Assembly: GCF_042676145.1 (NCBI RefSeq)
Contig: NZ_JBHTJW010000002.1
Span: 1,116,001-1,180,000, forward strand
DNA from: Methylophilus glucosoxydans
Lineage (GTDB): Bacteria > Pseudomonadota > Gammaproteobacteria > Burkholderiales > Methylophilaceae
Direction: 5' to 3'
Length of the DNA stretch: 64,000 nt
Positions within the stretch are counted from its first letter, which is position 1. Every line of letters starts with the position of its first letter. This document shows positions 8,226-15,634 of this stretch, in pieces. Under the pieces are notes generated by a model that worked only from the letters and a program-made list of their open reading frames with translations, searched no databases and was not told where the DNA came from. The translations under genes were made by a program, and so were the position numbers.

Positions 8226-9305
8226 ATGACATTGGATTTATTTTACCCGGGCAAACTGGGCAGCATTGAGATCAAAAACCGTATTGCAATGGCCCCACTG
8301 ACACGTAACCGTGCAGGCGAGGGCGGTGTACCACAAGCAATGAATGTCACCTATTATGAGCAGCGGGCGACTGCCGGGCTGATTATTACCGAAGCGACCC
8401 CGATCTCACCGATGGCGCATGGCTATCCTGCTTTGCCAGGCATTTATACTGATGCGCAGGTGGCTGGTTGGAAAAAAGTGACTGATGCTGTGCATGCCAA
8501 GGGCGGAAAAATCGTCATTCAGTTGTGGCATGTAGGCCGTATTTCACACCCCAGCCTGTTACCCAATCAGGCATTGCCAGTGGCGCCTTCAGCAATTAAG
8601 CCTGCCGGCCAGGCATTTACCTACCAGGGTTTACAAGATTACGTGACCCCGCGCGCACTGGAGGTGTCCGAATTGGCTGGCATCGTGCAGGATTATATTC
8701 ATGCCACAAAATGTGCCATTGCAGCGGGTTTTGATGGTGTAGAAGTGCATGCGGCCAATGGTTATCTGCTAGACCAGTTTTTGCGCGACGGTAGCAATCA
8801 GCGCCAGGATCAATATGGCGGGCCGGTAGAAAACCGTATGCGATTACTGCTCGAGGTGGTGCAGGCGGTGGTGGATACAATAGGCGCAGACAAAGTGGGG
8901 GTGCGCTTGTCACCGGTGAACCCATTTAATGATATGCATGATAGCCAGGCGCAGCAAACATTCAATCATGTCACGGATGCCCTGAATCGCTTCAAGCTGG
9001 CCTATCTGCATGTGGTGGAAGGGGGCATTCATGGCGGTGGCAAAGCTGAGCCATTTGATTTTGCGGCGATGCGTAAATTGTTTAAGGGCGGTTATATCGC
9101 AAACCTGAGTTATGACAAGGCTCGCGGGAATGCGGCGATTGCCAGTGGCCATGCAGATGCAGTCGCTTATGGTGTTCCGTTTATTGCCAACCCGGATCTG
9201 GTTGAGCGGTTTGCAAAAAATGCTCCACTCAATGAGGCTGATTCCAAAACGTTTTACGGCGGTACCGAGCATGGCTACACTGACTATCCTTTCTTAAGTG
9301 CCTGA
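8226..9305 (+). CDS. Old yellow enzyme family alkene reductase (NemA-like)
   Basis: A 359-residue FMN-dependent TIM-barrel ene-reductase. The N-terminus NRIAMAPLTRNRA, the GFDGVEVHAANGYLLDQFLR segment with substrate-binding H-x-x-N, and DQYGGPVENR match NemA/OYE enzymes. They reduce activated double bonds (N-ethylmaleimide, enones, nitro-esters) with NAD(P)H. It is last in the pirin-led cassette, with SD GAGGAG, and is consistent with detoxification of electrophiles, perhaps including aldehyde-derived ones in a methylotroph; that last point is inference. Confidence 0.92.
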   Translation: MTLDLFYPGKLGSIEIKNRIAMAPLTRNRAGEGGVPQAMNVTYYEQRATAGLIITEATPISPMAHGYPALPGIYTDAQVAGWKKVTDAVHAKGGKIVIQLWHVGRISHPSLLPNQALPVAPSAIKPAGQAFTYQGLQDYVTPRALEVSELAGIVQDYIHATKCAIAAGFDGVEVHAANGYLLDQFLRDGSNQRQDQYGGPVENRMRLLLEVVQAVVDTIGADKVGVRLSPVNPFNDMHDSQAQQTFNHVTDALNRFKLAYLHVVEGGIHGGGKAEPFDFAAMRKLFKGGYIANLSYDKARGNAAIASGHADAVAYGVPFIANPDLVERFAKNAPLNEADSKTFYGGTEHGYTDYPFLSA

Positions 9306-9314
9306 TCGTACTCG

Positions 9315-9342
9315 TGTCTACCTTGTGTTGACGGGGTAGACA
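9315..9342 (+). terminator. Inverted repeat after OYE gene
   Basis: TGTCTACC (9315-9322) pairs perfectly with GGTAGACA (9335-9342) around a 12-base loop, 10 bp after the OYE stop. The following AGCTTTACTT is a poor T-run, so the terminator call is tentative. The remaining bases to 9472 hold no gene or clear promoter that I can see. Confidence 0.35.
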
Positions 9343-9472
9343 AGCTTTACTTGGCGACTAATGCTTGCTGCTCAGGGGGCGCGAGCGTAAAATCCGCACA
9401 ACCGAATATTTGCGGGCCTCTCTGGCTCGTTATATATGCATCCACATCATGCCTCTGCGAGCTTAATTCTGC

Positions 9473-10282
9473 ATGTCTAGCACCAGCACTGTTTCATCTA
9501 CTTCAACATCCTTGGCCTCAAAAAAACTGGTGGTTGCCAACTGGAAAATGCATGGCAATCTCATGCGTAACCAGCAATTGATTCAGGCCTATCTGCCAGC
9601 CTTGGCCGCTTGTACGCGCGCGGAGGTCGTGGTCTGCGTGCCTTATCCCTATCTGGCGCAAATTCAAACCCTGTTGACGGGAACTTCTGTCGCTTGGGGC
9701 GCACAAAATGTTGCGAAATATGAGGAAGGTGCCTACACCGGTGAAGTAGGGGCGCAAATGCTGACCGATTTTGGCGCCAGGTATGTGATTATTGGCCACT
9801 CGGAGCGCAGCACGGCTTATTGTGAGTCCGATGAAAACATTGCTGAAAAATTCATGATGGCCAAACGGCATGGCTTAACACCTATTTTATGTGTGGGTGA
9901 AACGCTGCTGGAGCGTGAAGCAGGCGTTATGGAACGTGTGGTTGGCAAGCAGCTGGAAACCATCATCCGCTTATTTGGCGGAGAGGCCTTTGCGGGCAGC
10001 ATTGTTTCTTATGAGCCGATCTGGGCGATTGGCACCGGGCTGGCGGCCACTTCGGAGCAGGCAGTCGCCATGCACCAGTTTATTCGAGAGTCGGTTGCCG
10101 CCTCCGATAAAACGGCGGCGGACACGCTAAAAATCCTCTACGGGGGCAGCGTAAACCCGCAAAATGCGGTACAATTGTTGAATCAGAAGGAAATTGATGG
10201 CGCGCTGGTCGGTCGTTGCTCGCTAGATGCAGAGCAATTTATAAAAATATGTCAGGCCGTCCCTGAAAATAGCGTCATCTAG
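9473..10282 (+). CDS. tpiA: Triosephosphate isomerase
   Basis: A 269-residue TIM-barrel enzyme interconverting dihydroxyacetone phosphate and glyceraldehyde 3-phosphate. Visible motifs: VVANWKMHGN with catalytic Lys, GHSERS with catalytic His, the catalytic Glu in SYEPIWAIGTG, and the phosphate loop YGGSVNPQN. About 17 Ser/Thr-rich residues precede the usual start; no closer ATG exists and the SD is weak, so the true start could be a non-ATG codon nearer the KKLVVANWK segment. tpiA-secG-tRNA-Leu-nuo is a known betaproteobacterial arrangement. Confidence 0.95.
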   Translation: MSSTSTVSSTSTSLASKKLVVANWKMHGNLMRNQQLIQAYLPALAACTRAEVVVCVPYPYLAQIQTLLTGTSVAWGAQNVAKYEEGAYTGEVGAQMLTDFGARYVIIGHSERSTAYCESDENIAEKFMMAKRHGLTPILCVGETLLEREAGVMERVVGKQLETIIRLFGGEAFAGSIVSYEPIWAIGTGLAATSEQAVAMHQFIRESVAASDKTAADTLKILYGGSVNPQNAVQLLNQKEIDGALVGRCSLDAEQFIKICQAVPENSVI

Positions 10283-10334
10283 ATAGCGAAAGAGCCAAAA
10301 GCCAAATCGTTATTACTTAATGGATTAAAGAAAT

Positions 10335-10679
10335 ATGGAAAACGTCATTCTCGTCATTCATGTGCTGGCAGCTGCTGCCGTGATTGGCCTGGTCTTATTG
10401 CAGCATGGTAAGGGTGCCGATATGGGCGCCGCTTTTGGCAGTGGAGCCTCCGGCAGTCTATTCGGCGTGTCTGGGTCCTCTAACTTGCTGAGCAAGCTGA
10501 CATCGATTTTTATTTCAGTGTTTTTTGCAACTAGCTTGACGCTGGCCTTTATGTCCAGCCATAAAGCAAGTTCTGGCAGTGTGGTTAAATCCACAGTGAC
10601 CCAACAGGCTCCGGCCAAAGGTGAGGCTGCAGAAGTGGCCAAGCCGGTTGAAAACACACCCAAAGATATTCCTAACTAA
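10335..10679 (+). CDS. secG: Preprotein translocase subunit SecG
   Basis: A 114-residue inner-membrane protein, the small SecYEG subunit that speeds protein export. Two membrane helices (about residues 2-21 and 51-72) flank the family's conserved cytoplasmic loop VLLQHGKGADMGAAFGSGAS. The C-terminus is a Lys/Ala/Glu-rich tail, typical in length for betaproteobacterial SecG. It sits between tpiA (53 bp) and tRNA-Leu (6 bp), probably on one transcript. Confidence 0.95.
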   Translation: MENVILVIHVLAAAAVIGLVLLQHGKGADMGAAFGSGASGSLFGVSGSSNLLSKLTSIFISVFFATSLTLAFMSSHKASSGSVVKSTVTQQAPAKGEAAEVAKPVENTPKDIPN

Positions 10680-10685
10680 ACATTG

Positions 10686-10770
10686 GCCGTCGTGGTGAAA
10701 TTGGTAGACACGCTATCTTGAGGGGGTAGTGACGAAAGTCGTGCGAGTTCGAGTCTCGCCGACGGCACCA
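10686..10770 (+). tRNA. tRNA-Leu (anticodon GAG)
   Basis: An 85-base tRNA including encoded CCA. The acceptor stem GCCGTCG (10686-10692) pairs with CGACGGC (10760-10766), followed by discriminator A and CCA. The anticodon stem CTATC/GGTAG encloses the loop TTGAGGG with anticodon GAG at 10720-10722. A long class-II variable arm (TGACGAAAGTCGT region) and the T-loop GTTCGAGTC are present, as expected for leucine. It sits between secG and nuoA. Confidence 0.97.
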
Positions 10771-10883
10771 GATAGAGTTGCTTGCAACTTTGCTCTGGCA
10801 GGGAATAGATGGTTTGGGAGTGTTTTAATGGGCGGCTAGCTGCATTGAAATAACTTGTTAACATGATCGATGAAGGCAAATCA

Positions 10884-11240
10884 GTGTTAGAAAACTATTT
10901 CCCGATTTTGATGTTTATCCTGGTGGGGCTGGGCGTTGGTCTTGGTCCGTTGCTTGCCGGTAAAATTCTCTCTCCGCACAAACCTGATGCGGAAAAAAAC
11001 TCTCCATACGAATGTGGCTTTGAAGCCTTTGAAGATGCGCGCATGAAGTTTGACGTGCGCTACTATCTTGTCGCCATTCTGTTTATTTTGTTTGATCTCG
11101 AAATTGCATTTCTTTTTCCATGGGCGGTGGTGATCCAAGAAATTGGCTCTGCTGGCTTCTGGGCAATGATGGTGTTTTTATTTGTATTGGTGGTCGGCTT
11201 CATCTTTGAATGGATGAAGGGCGCCCTTGAATGGGATTAA
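10884..11240 (+). CDS. nuoA: NADH-quinone oxidoreductase subunit A
   Basis: A 118-residue membrane subunit of complex I with three helices. Conserved NuoA features are the loop SPYECGFEAF (quinone-site loop with its Cys) and KFDVRYYLVAILFILFDLE, with acidic residues in the membrane. I chose GTG at 10884 because GAAGG lies seven bases upstream and the protein then begins LENYFPI, as in relatives. An ATG at 10863 would add seven residues but has no ribosome binding site. First gene of nuoA-N. Confidence 0.93.
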   Translation: MLENYFPILMFILVGLGVGLGPLLAGKILSPHKPDAEKNSPYECGFEAFEDARMKFDVRYYLVAILFILFDLEIAFLFPWAVVIQEIGSAGFWAMMVFLFVLVVGFIFEWMKGALEWD

Positions 11241-11246
11241 TGCAAA

Positions 11247-11726
11247 ATGAGCATTGAAGGCGTATTAGAAAAAGGCTTTGTTACCACCACGCTGGATACG
11301 GTGATTAATTACACCCGTACTGGTTCATTGTGGCCTATGACATTCGGTTTGGCTTGCTGTGCGGTCGAAATGATGCATGCCGGCGCTTCTAGGTATGACT
11401 TGGACCGTTTCGGGATTGTGTTCCGCCCGAGTCCGCGTCAGTCTGATGTGATGATTGTGGCAGGTACGCTGGTGAACAAAATGGCGCCTGCGCTACGCAA
11501 GGTCTATGACCAAATGGCTGAGCCGCGCTGGGTGATTTCTATGGGCAGCTGTGCCAATGGTGGTGGTTACTACCATTATTCATATGCGGTTGTGCGTGGC
11601 TGTGACCGTATTGTGCCAGTGGATGTTTATGTGCCTGGCTGTCCACCCACTGCAGAGGCTTTGCTATACGGCATTATCCAGTTGCAAAAGAAAATCAAGC
11701 GTACCAATACGATTGCCAGAACCTGA
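11247..11726 (+). CDS. nuoB: NADH-quinone oxidoreductase subunit B
   Basis: A 159-residue peripheral-arm subunit that holds the terminal [4Fe-4S] cluster N2 next to the quinone site. Cluster ligands are visible: the adjacent Cys pair in FGLACCAVEMM, the Cys in GSCANGGG, and the Cys in VPGCPPTAEAL. Length matches PSST/NuoB. It follows nuoA by 6 bp. Confidence 0.96.
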   Translation: MSIEGVLEKGFVTTTLDTVINYTRTGSLWPMTFGLACCAVEMMHAGASRYDLDRFGIVFRPSPRQSDVMIVAGTLVNKMAPALRKVYDQMAEPRWVISMGSCANGGGYYHYSYAVVRGCDRIVPVDVYVPGCPPTAEALLYGIIQLQKKIKRTNTIART

Positions 11727-11769
11727 TGGTGACGCGCTCTGACAACATACTAAGCCCTAGAAATTAACT

Positions 11770-12366
11770 ATGTCTGCAAAACTCGAACATTTGTCTGCAC
11801 AGCTCAAGTTGGCCTTGGGTGAGGGTGTGGTCAGGCTGGAGCAACAGTTGGGTGAACTCACGGTGGAAGTTCATGTGAAACACCTGCTGGCCGTGGCTGA
11901 AAAATTGAAAACCCATGCGGAGCTCAAATTTGAGCAACTGATTGACTTGTGTGGGGTGGATTATCTGGAGTATGGCGATGGCCGCTGGGAGGGTCAGCGC
12001 TTTGCTGTGGTGCTGCATTTGCTTTCGGTCAGTTTGAATCAGCGTGTGCGTATCCGTGCGTTTGCAGCTGACGATGACTTTCCTGTGTTTCCGACCTTGG
12101 TCGATATCTGGCCGGTCGCCAACTGGTTTGAGCGTGAAGCCTTTGACCTCTACGGCATCATGTTTGAAAATCACCCCGATTTGCGTCGTTTGCTGACAGA
12201 TTACGGTTTTGTCGGTCATCCTTTCCGTAAAGATTTTCCCATGATTGGTAACGTTGAAATGCGTTATGACCCTGTTCAGCAGCGCGTCATCTACCAGCCA
12301 GTGTCGGTAGAGTTGCGCAATAATGTGCCAAGGATTATTCGTGATGAAGGTGCTCACCATGGCTGA
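11770..12366 (+). CDS. nuoC: NADH-quinone oxidoreductase subunit C
   Basis: A 198-residue 30-kDa-type subunit. The family signature EREAFDLYGIMFENHPDLRR runs into TDYGFVGHPFRKDFP near the C-terminus. It is a separate protein here, as in most betaproteobacteria, not fused to NuoD as in E. coli. It bridges NuoB and NuoD in the Q-module. A 116-bp gap to nuoD follows, the longest in the operon, containing a 10-bp direct repeat. Confidence 0.96.
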   Translation: MSAKLEHLSAQLKLALGEGVVRLEQQLGELTVEVHVKHLLAVAEKLKTHAELKFEQLIDLCGVDYLEYGDGRWEGQRFAVVLHLLSVSLNQRVRIRAFAADDDFPVFPTLVDIWPVANWFEREAFDLYGIMFENHPDLRRLLTDYGFVGHPFRKDFPMIGNVEMRYDPVQQRVIYQPVSVELRNNVPRIIRDEGAHHG

Positions 12367-12482
12367 TCACTTGCAAGCTTCAATTCAATGCGGCGTTGTC
12401 ATTGCTTGCCGTTTTGACTCATACAGTCTGTGCAATTCCGCCTTGTTTTGGGCTGAATCTTGCAAGCTGAGGAATGGTTAGT

Positions 12483-13736
12483 ATGGCTGAAATTAAGAAC
12501 TATACGATGAACTTCGGCCCGCAGCACCCTGCGGCACACGGTGTGTTGCGTTTGGTGCTGGAGCTGGATGGTGAAGTGATCCAGCGCGCCGATCCACACA
12601 TTGGCCTGCTGCACCGTGCCACTGAAAAACTGGCTGAGAACCGTACTTATTTGCAAAGCGTGCCTTACATGGACAGGCTAGATTATGTCTCCATGATGGC
12701 CAATGAGCACGCCTATGTCATGGCGATTGAAAAAATGCTCGGCATTGAGGTACCAGTGCGCGCGCAGTATATCCGCGTCATGTTCGACGAAATTACCCGT
12801 ATTCTCAACCACTTGCTGTGGCTGGGCGCACATGCGCTGGACGTCGGCGCCATGACGGTTTTCCTGTACGCGTTCCGCGAGCGTGAAGATTTGTTTGATG
12901 TGTATGAGGCCGTGTCTGGCGCCCGTATGCATGCGGCGTATTACCGCCCGGGTGGCGTATATCGTGACCTGCCGGAAAAAATGCCGCAACACGAAACCAC
13001 CAAATTCCGTAGTGCAGAAGAAATTAACAAGCTCAATGAAAACCGTCAGGGTTCCATGCTGGATTTCATTGAAGACTTTACCAATCGCTTCCCGACCTAT
13101 GTAGATGAATATGAAACACTGTTAACCGATAACCGTATCTGGAAGCAGCGGACAGTGGGTATTGGCGTGGTGACACCGGAGCGCGCATTGGCATTGGGCA
13201 TGACCGGTGCCATGTTGCGTGGTTCTGGCATTGCCTGGGATTTACGCAAGAAACAGCCTTATGAAGTCTATGACAAGATGGACTTTGATATCCCGATTGG
13301 CGTCAATGGCGACTGTTATGACCGGTATCTGGTGCGTGTGGAAGAAATGCGTCAATCCAACCGTATCATCAAACAATGCATAGACTGGTTACGCAAGAAC
13401 CCAGGGCCAGTCATTACAGATGACAATAAGATTGCCCCGCCAAACCGCGAAGGCATGAAAACCAATATGGAAGACTTGATCCACCACTTCAAGTTATTTA
13501 CCGAGGGTTTCCATGTTCCCGCAGGGGAGGCCTATGCTGCGGTTGAGCATCCCAAAGGCGAGTTCGGGATTTATATGGTTTCAGATGGTGCCAATAAACC
13601 CTACCGCCTGAAAATCCGTGCGCCGGGCTTTGCCCATTTGGCTGCATTGGATGAGATGACCAGAGGCCACATGATCGCCGACCTGGTAGCCATCATTGGG
13701 ACACAAGATATTGTGTTCGGTGAGATCGACAGATAA
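12483..13736 (+). CDS. nuoD: NADH-quinone oxidoreductase subunit D
   Basis: A 417-residue 49-kDa-type subunit that forms the quinone-binding cavity with NuoB. It shows the PQHPAAHGVLRL start region, the LHRATEKLAENRTY signature and the C-terminal FGEIDR ending. Start chosen at the second ATG (12483): the SD GAGGA (12469-12473) is nine bases upstream, while the first ATG (12474) abuts the SD. Length then equals the usual 417. Confidence 0.96.
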   Translation: MAEIKNYTMNFGPQHPAAHGVLRLVLELDGEVIQRADPHIGLLHRATEKLAENRTYLQSVPYMDRLDYVSMMANEHAYVMAIEKMLGIEVPVRAQYIRVMFDEITRILNHLLWLGAHALDVGAMTVFLYAFREREDLFDVYEAVSGARMHAAYYRPGGVYRDLPEKMPQHETTKFRSAEEINKLNENRQGSMLDFIEDFTNRFPTYVDEYETLLTDNRIWKQRTVGIGVVTPERALALGMTGAMLRGSGIAWDLRKKQPYEVYDKMDFDIPIGVNGDCYDRYLVRVEEMRQSNRIIKQCIDWLRKNPGPVITDDNKIAPPNREGMKTNMEDLIHHFKLFTEGFHVPAGEAYAAVEHPKGEFGIYMVSDGANKPYRLKIRAPGFAHLAALDEMTRGHMIADLVAIIGTQDIVFGEIDR

Positions 13737-13783
13737 TCCGAACAACGTGATAGCGCGGATCGAAAAGATAGTAAGGTAAAAGC

Positions 13784-14263
13784 ATGCTCAGTGCAGAATC
13801 GATTGAAAAGATTGAATACGAACTGTCCAAATATCCAGCTGACAGGCGTCAGGCAGCGGTGATGTCTGCATTACGCATCGTCCAGATGGAGCGTGGCTGG
13901 TTATCCAAGGAAAGTATTTCCGAAGTAGCCAAGTACTTGCGCATTCCGGAAATCGCGGCGTTAGAAGTCGCTACCTTCTACAATATGTATGATCTCGAGC
14001 CAGTCGGAAAATACAAAATTACAGTCTGTACTAATATTTCTTGCATGTTGCGTGGCTCGGATGAGATTGTCGAGCACTTGCAGCACAAGTTGGGTGTGGG
14101 CTTCAACGAAGTCACAGCGGATGGTAAATTCTGCCTGAAAGAAGGCGAGTGTATGGGCTGTTGCGGTGGCGCACCGTTACTACATGTGAATAACAGTGAA
14201 ATGCATGAATTTCTGACCACCGAAAAAGTGGATGCCCTCATTAACGAGCTAAACAAGGGCTAG
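13784..14263 (+). CDS. nuoE: NADH-quinone oxidoreductase subunit E
   Basis: A 159-residue 24-kDa-type subunit with thioredoxin-like fold carrying [2Fe-2S] cluster N1a. The four ligands are visible as CTNISC (Cys pair) and CMGCCGGAP. It belongs to the NADH-oxidising module with NuoF and NuoG. Nuo order is kept, 10 bp before nuoF. Confidence 0.96.
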   Translation: MLSAESIEKIEYELSKYPADRRQAAVMSALRIVQMERGWLSKESISEVAKYLRIPEIAALEVATFYNMYDLEPVGKYKITVCTNISCMLRGSDEIVEHLQHKLGVGFNEVTADGKFCLKEGECMGCCGGAPLLHVNNSEMHEFLTTEKVDALINELNKG

Positions 14264-14273
14264 GATACGGAAT

Positions 14274-15608
14274 ATGGCTAAGACTTCAAATGCTTCCTTG
14301 AATAGTAAACCAGTGATCAAAACTGATTTGGCCGGCCAGACATTAGTAACTTTGCGCACACTTAGCGAAGACAACTCTGCCGCCCTGGCAACGTATGAGA
14401 AATTAGGCGGCTATGCCCAGCTCAAGCGCTTGGTGACCGAAAAAGTGAAGGCCCCGGATATCATCAGCCAGGTCAAGGTATCCAATCTGCGTGGTCGAGG
14501 TGGTGCAGGCTTCCCGACTGGCCTCAAATGGAGCTTTATGCCGCGTTATTACGACGGCACCAAATATCTGGTTTGCAACACTGACGAAGGCGAGCCAGGC
14601 ACATTTAAAGACCGTGACATTATCCGGTATAACCCGCACCAGTTAATCGAAGGCATGGCGATTGCCGCTTATACGCTGGGTGCTCGCGTGGGGTATAACT
14701 ATATCCACGGTGAAATCTGGCAGGATTATGAGATTTTTGAGGCTGCGTTAGCTGAGGCGCGTGAAGCTGGCTACCTGGGTGAAAACCTGTTCGGCACTGA
14801 ATTTAGCTTTGATCTCTATGCTGTCCATGGATACGGTGCTTATATCTGCGGTGAAGAAACGGCCCTGATTGAGTCGATTGAAGGCAAAAAAGGCCAGCCT
14901 CGTTTCAAACCCCCATTCCCGGCCAGCTACGGTGTATTTGGTAAGCCGACCAACGTCAACAATACCGAGAGCTATGCTTCTATCCCCTGGATCATGCAGC
15001 ATGGCGGTCAGGCATTTGCAGATTTAGGCGTGCCTAATTCTGGTGGCAGTAAGTTATTCTCGGTGTCTGGTCATGTTGAAAAACCAGGTAACTACGAGAT
15101 CAAAATGGGGACACCTTTTAAGGACCTGCTGACCATGGCCGGTGGTGTTTGGAAAGGTCGCAAACTCAAAGCGGTGATTCCAGGTGGCCCTTCCACTGCG
15201 GTCATGCCAGCGAGCGCCATTGAAAATGCCACCATGGACTATGATGGCTTGAGCAAAGCCGGCTCCAGCCTGGGTGCAGGTTCCATGATTGTGATGGACG
15301 AAACCACCTGCATGGTGAAAACACTCAAGCGCTTAAGCTATTTCTTTTATGAAGAAAGCTGTGGGCAATGCACGCCTTGCCGCGAAGGCACCGGTTGGGT
15401 GTACCGCATTATCGAGCGTATTGTCGATGGCAAAGGCAAGATGGAAGATCTCGACTTGCTGACTGATTTAAGTAACAACATTTCTGGCCGAACCATCTGT
15501 GCTTTGGGCGATGCTGCAGCAACGCCTGTGTTGAGTTTCATCAAGCACTTCCGTCCCGAATTTGAGTATTACATCCAGCATGGCAAATCCATGGTAGATG
15601 GTAAATAA
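14274..15608 (+). CDS. nuoF: NADH-quinone oxidoreductase subunit F
   Basis: A 444-residue 51-kDa-type subunit, the NADH-binding and FMN-binding entry point of complex I. The nucleotide/FMN glycine loop is RGRGGAGFPTGLKW, followed by NTDEGEPGTFKDR and GAYICGEETALIES. The C-terminal [4Fe-4S] cluster N3 uses ESCGQCTPCREGTGW plus the Cys in GRTICALGDAA. About 18 residues longer at the N-terminus than the shortest relatives, which is common. Confidence 0.97.
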   Translation: MAKTSNASLNSKPVIKTDLAGQTLVTLRTLSEDNSAALATYEKLGGYAQLKRLVTEKVKAPDIISQVKVSNLRGRGGAGFPTGLKWSFMPRYYDGTKYLVCNTDEGEPGTFKDRDIIRYNPHQLIEGMAIAAYTLGARVGYNYIHGEIWQDYEIFEAALAEAREAGYLGENLFGTEFSFDLYAVHGYGAYICGEETALIESIEGKKGQPRFKPPFPASYGVFGKPTNVNNTESYASIPWIMQHGGQAFADLGVPNSGGSKLFSVSGHVEKPGNYEIKMGTPFKDLLTMAGGVWKGRKLKAVIPGGPSTAVMPASAIENATMDYDGLSKAGSSLGAGSMIVMDETTCMVKTLKRLSYFFYEESCGQCTPCREGTGWVYRIIERIVDGKGKMEDLDLLTDLSNNISGRTICALGDAAATPVLSFIKHFRPEFEYYIQHGKSMVDGK

Positions 15609-15634
15609 ACGGTTTTAAGCTTAACGGTAATCAC

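Noticed and set aside
11764..12360. A 198-codon minus-strand ORF covering nuoC exactly
   Set aside because: Antisense shadow; nuoC carries the complete 30-kDa signature.
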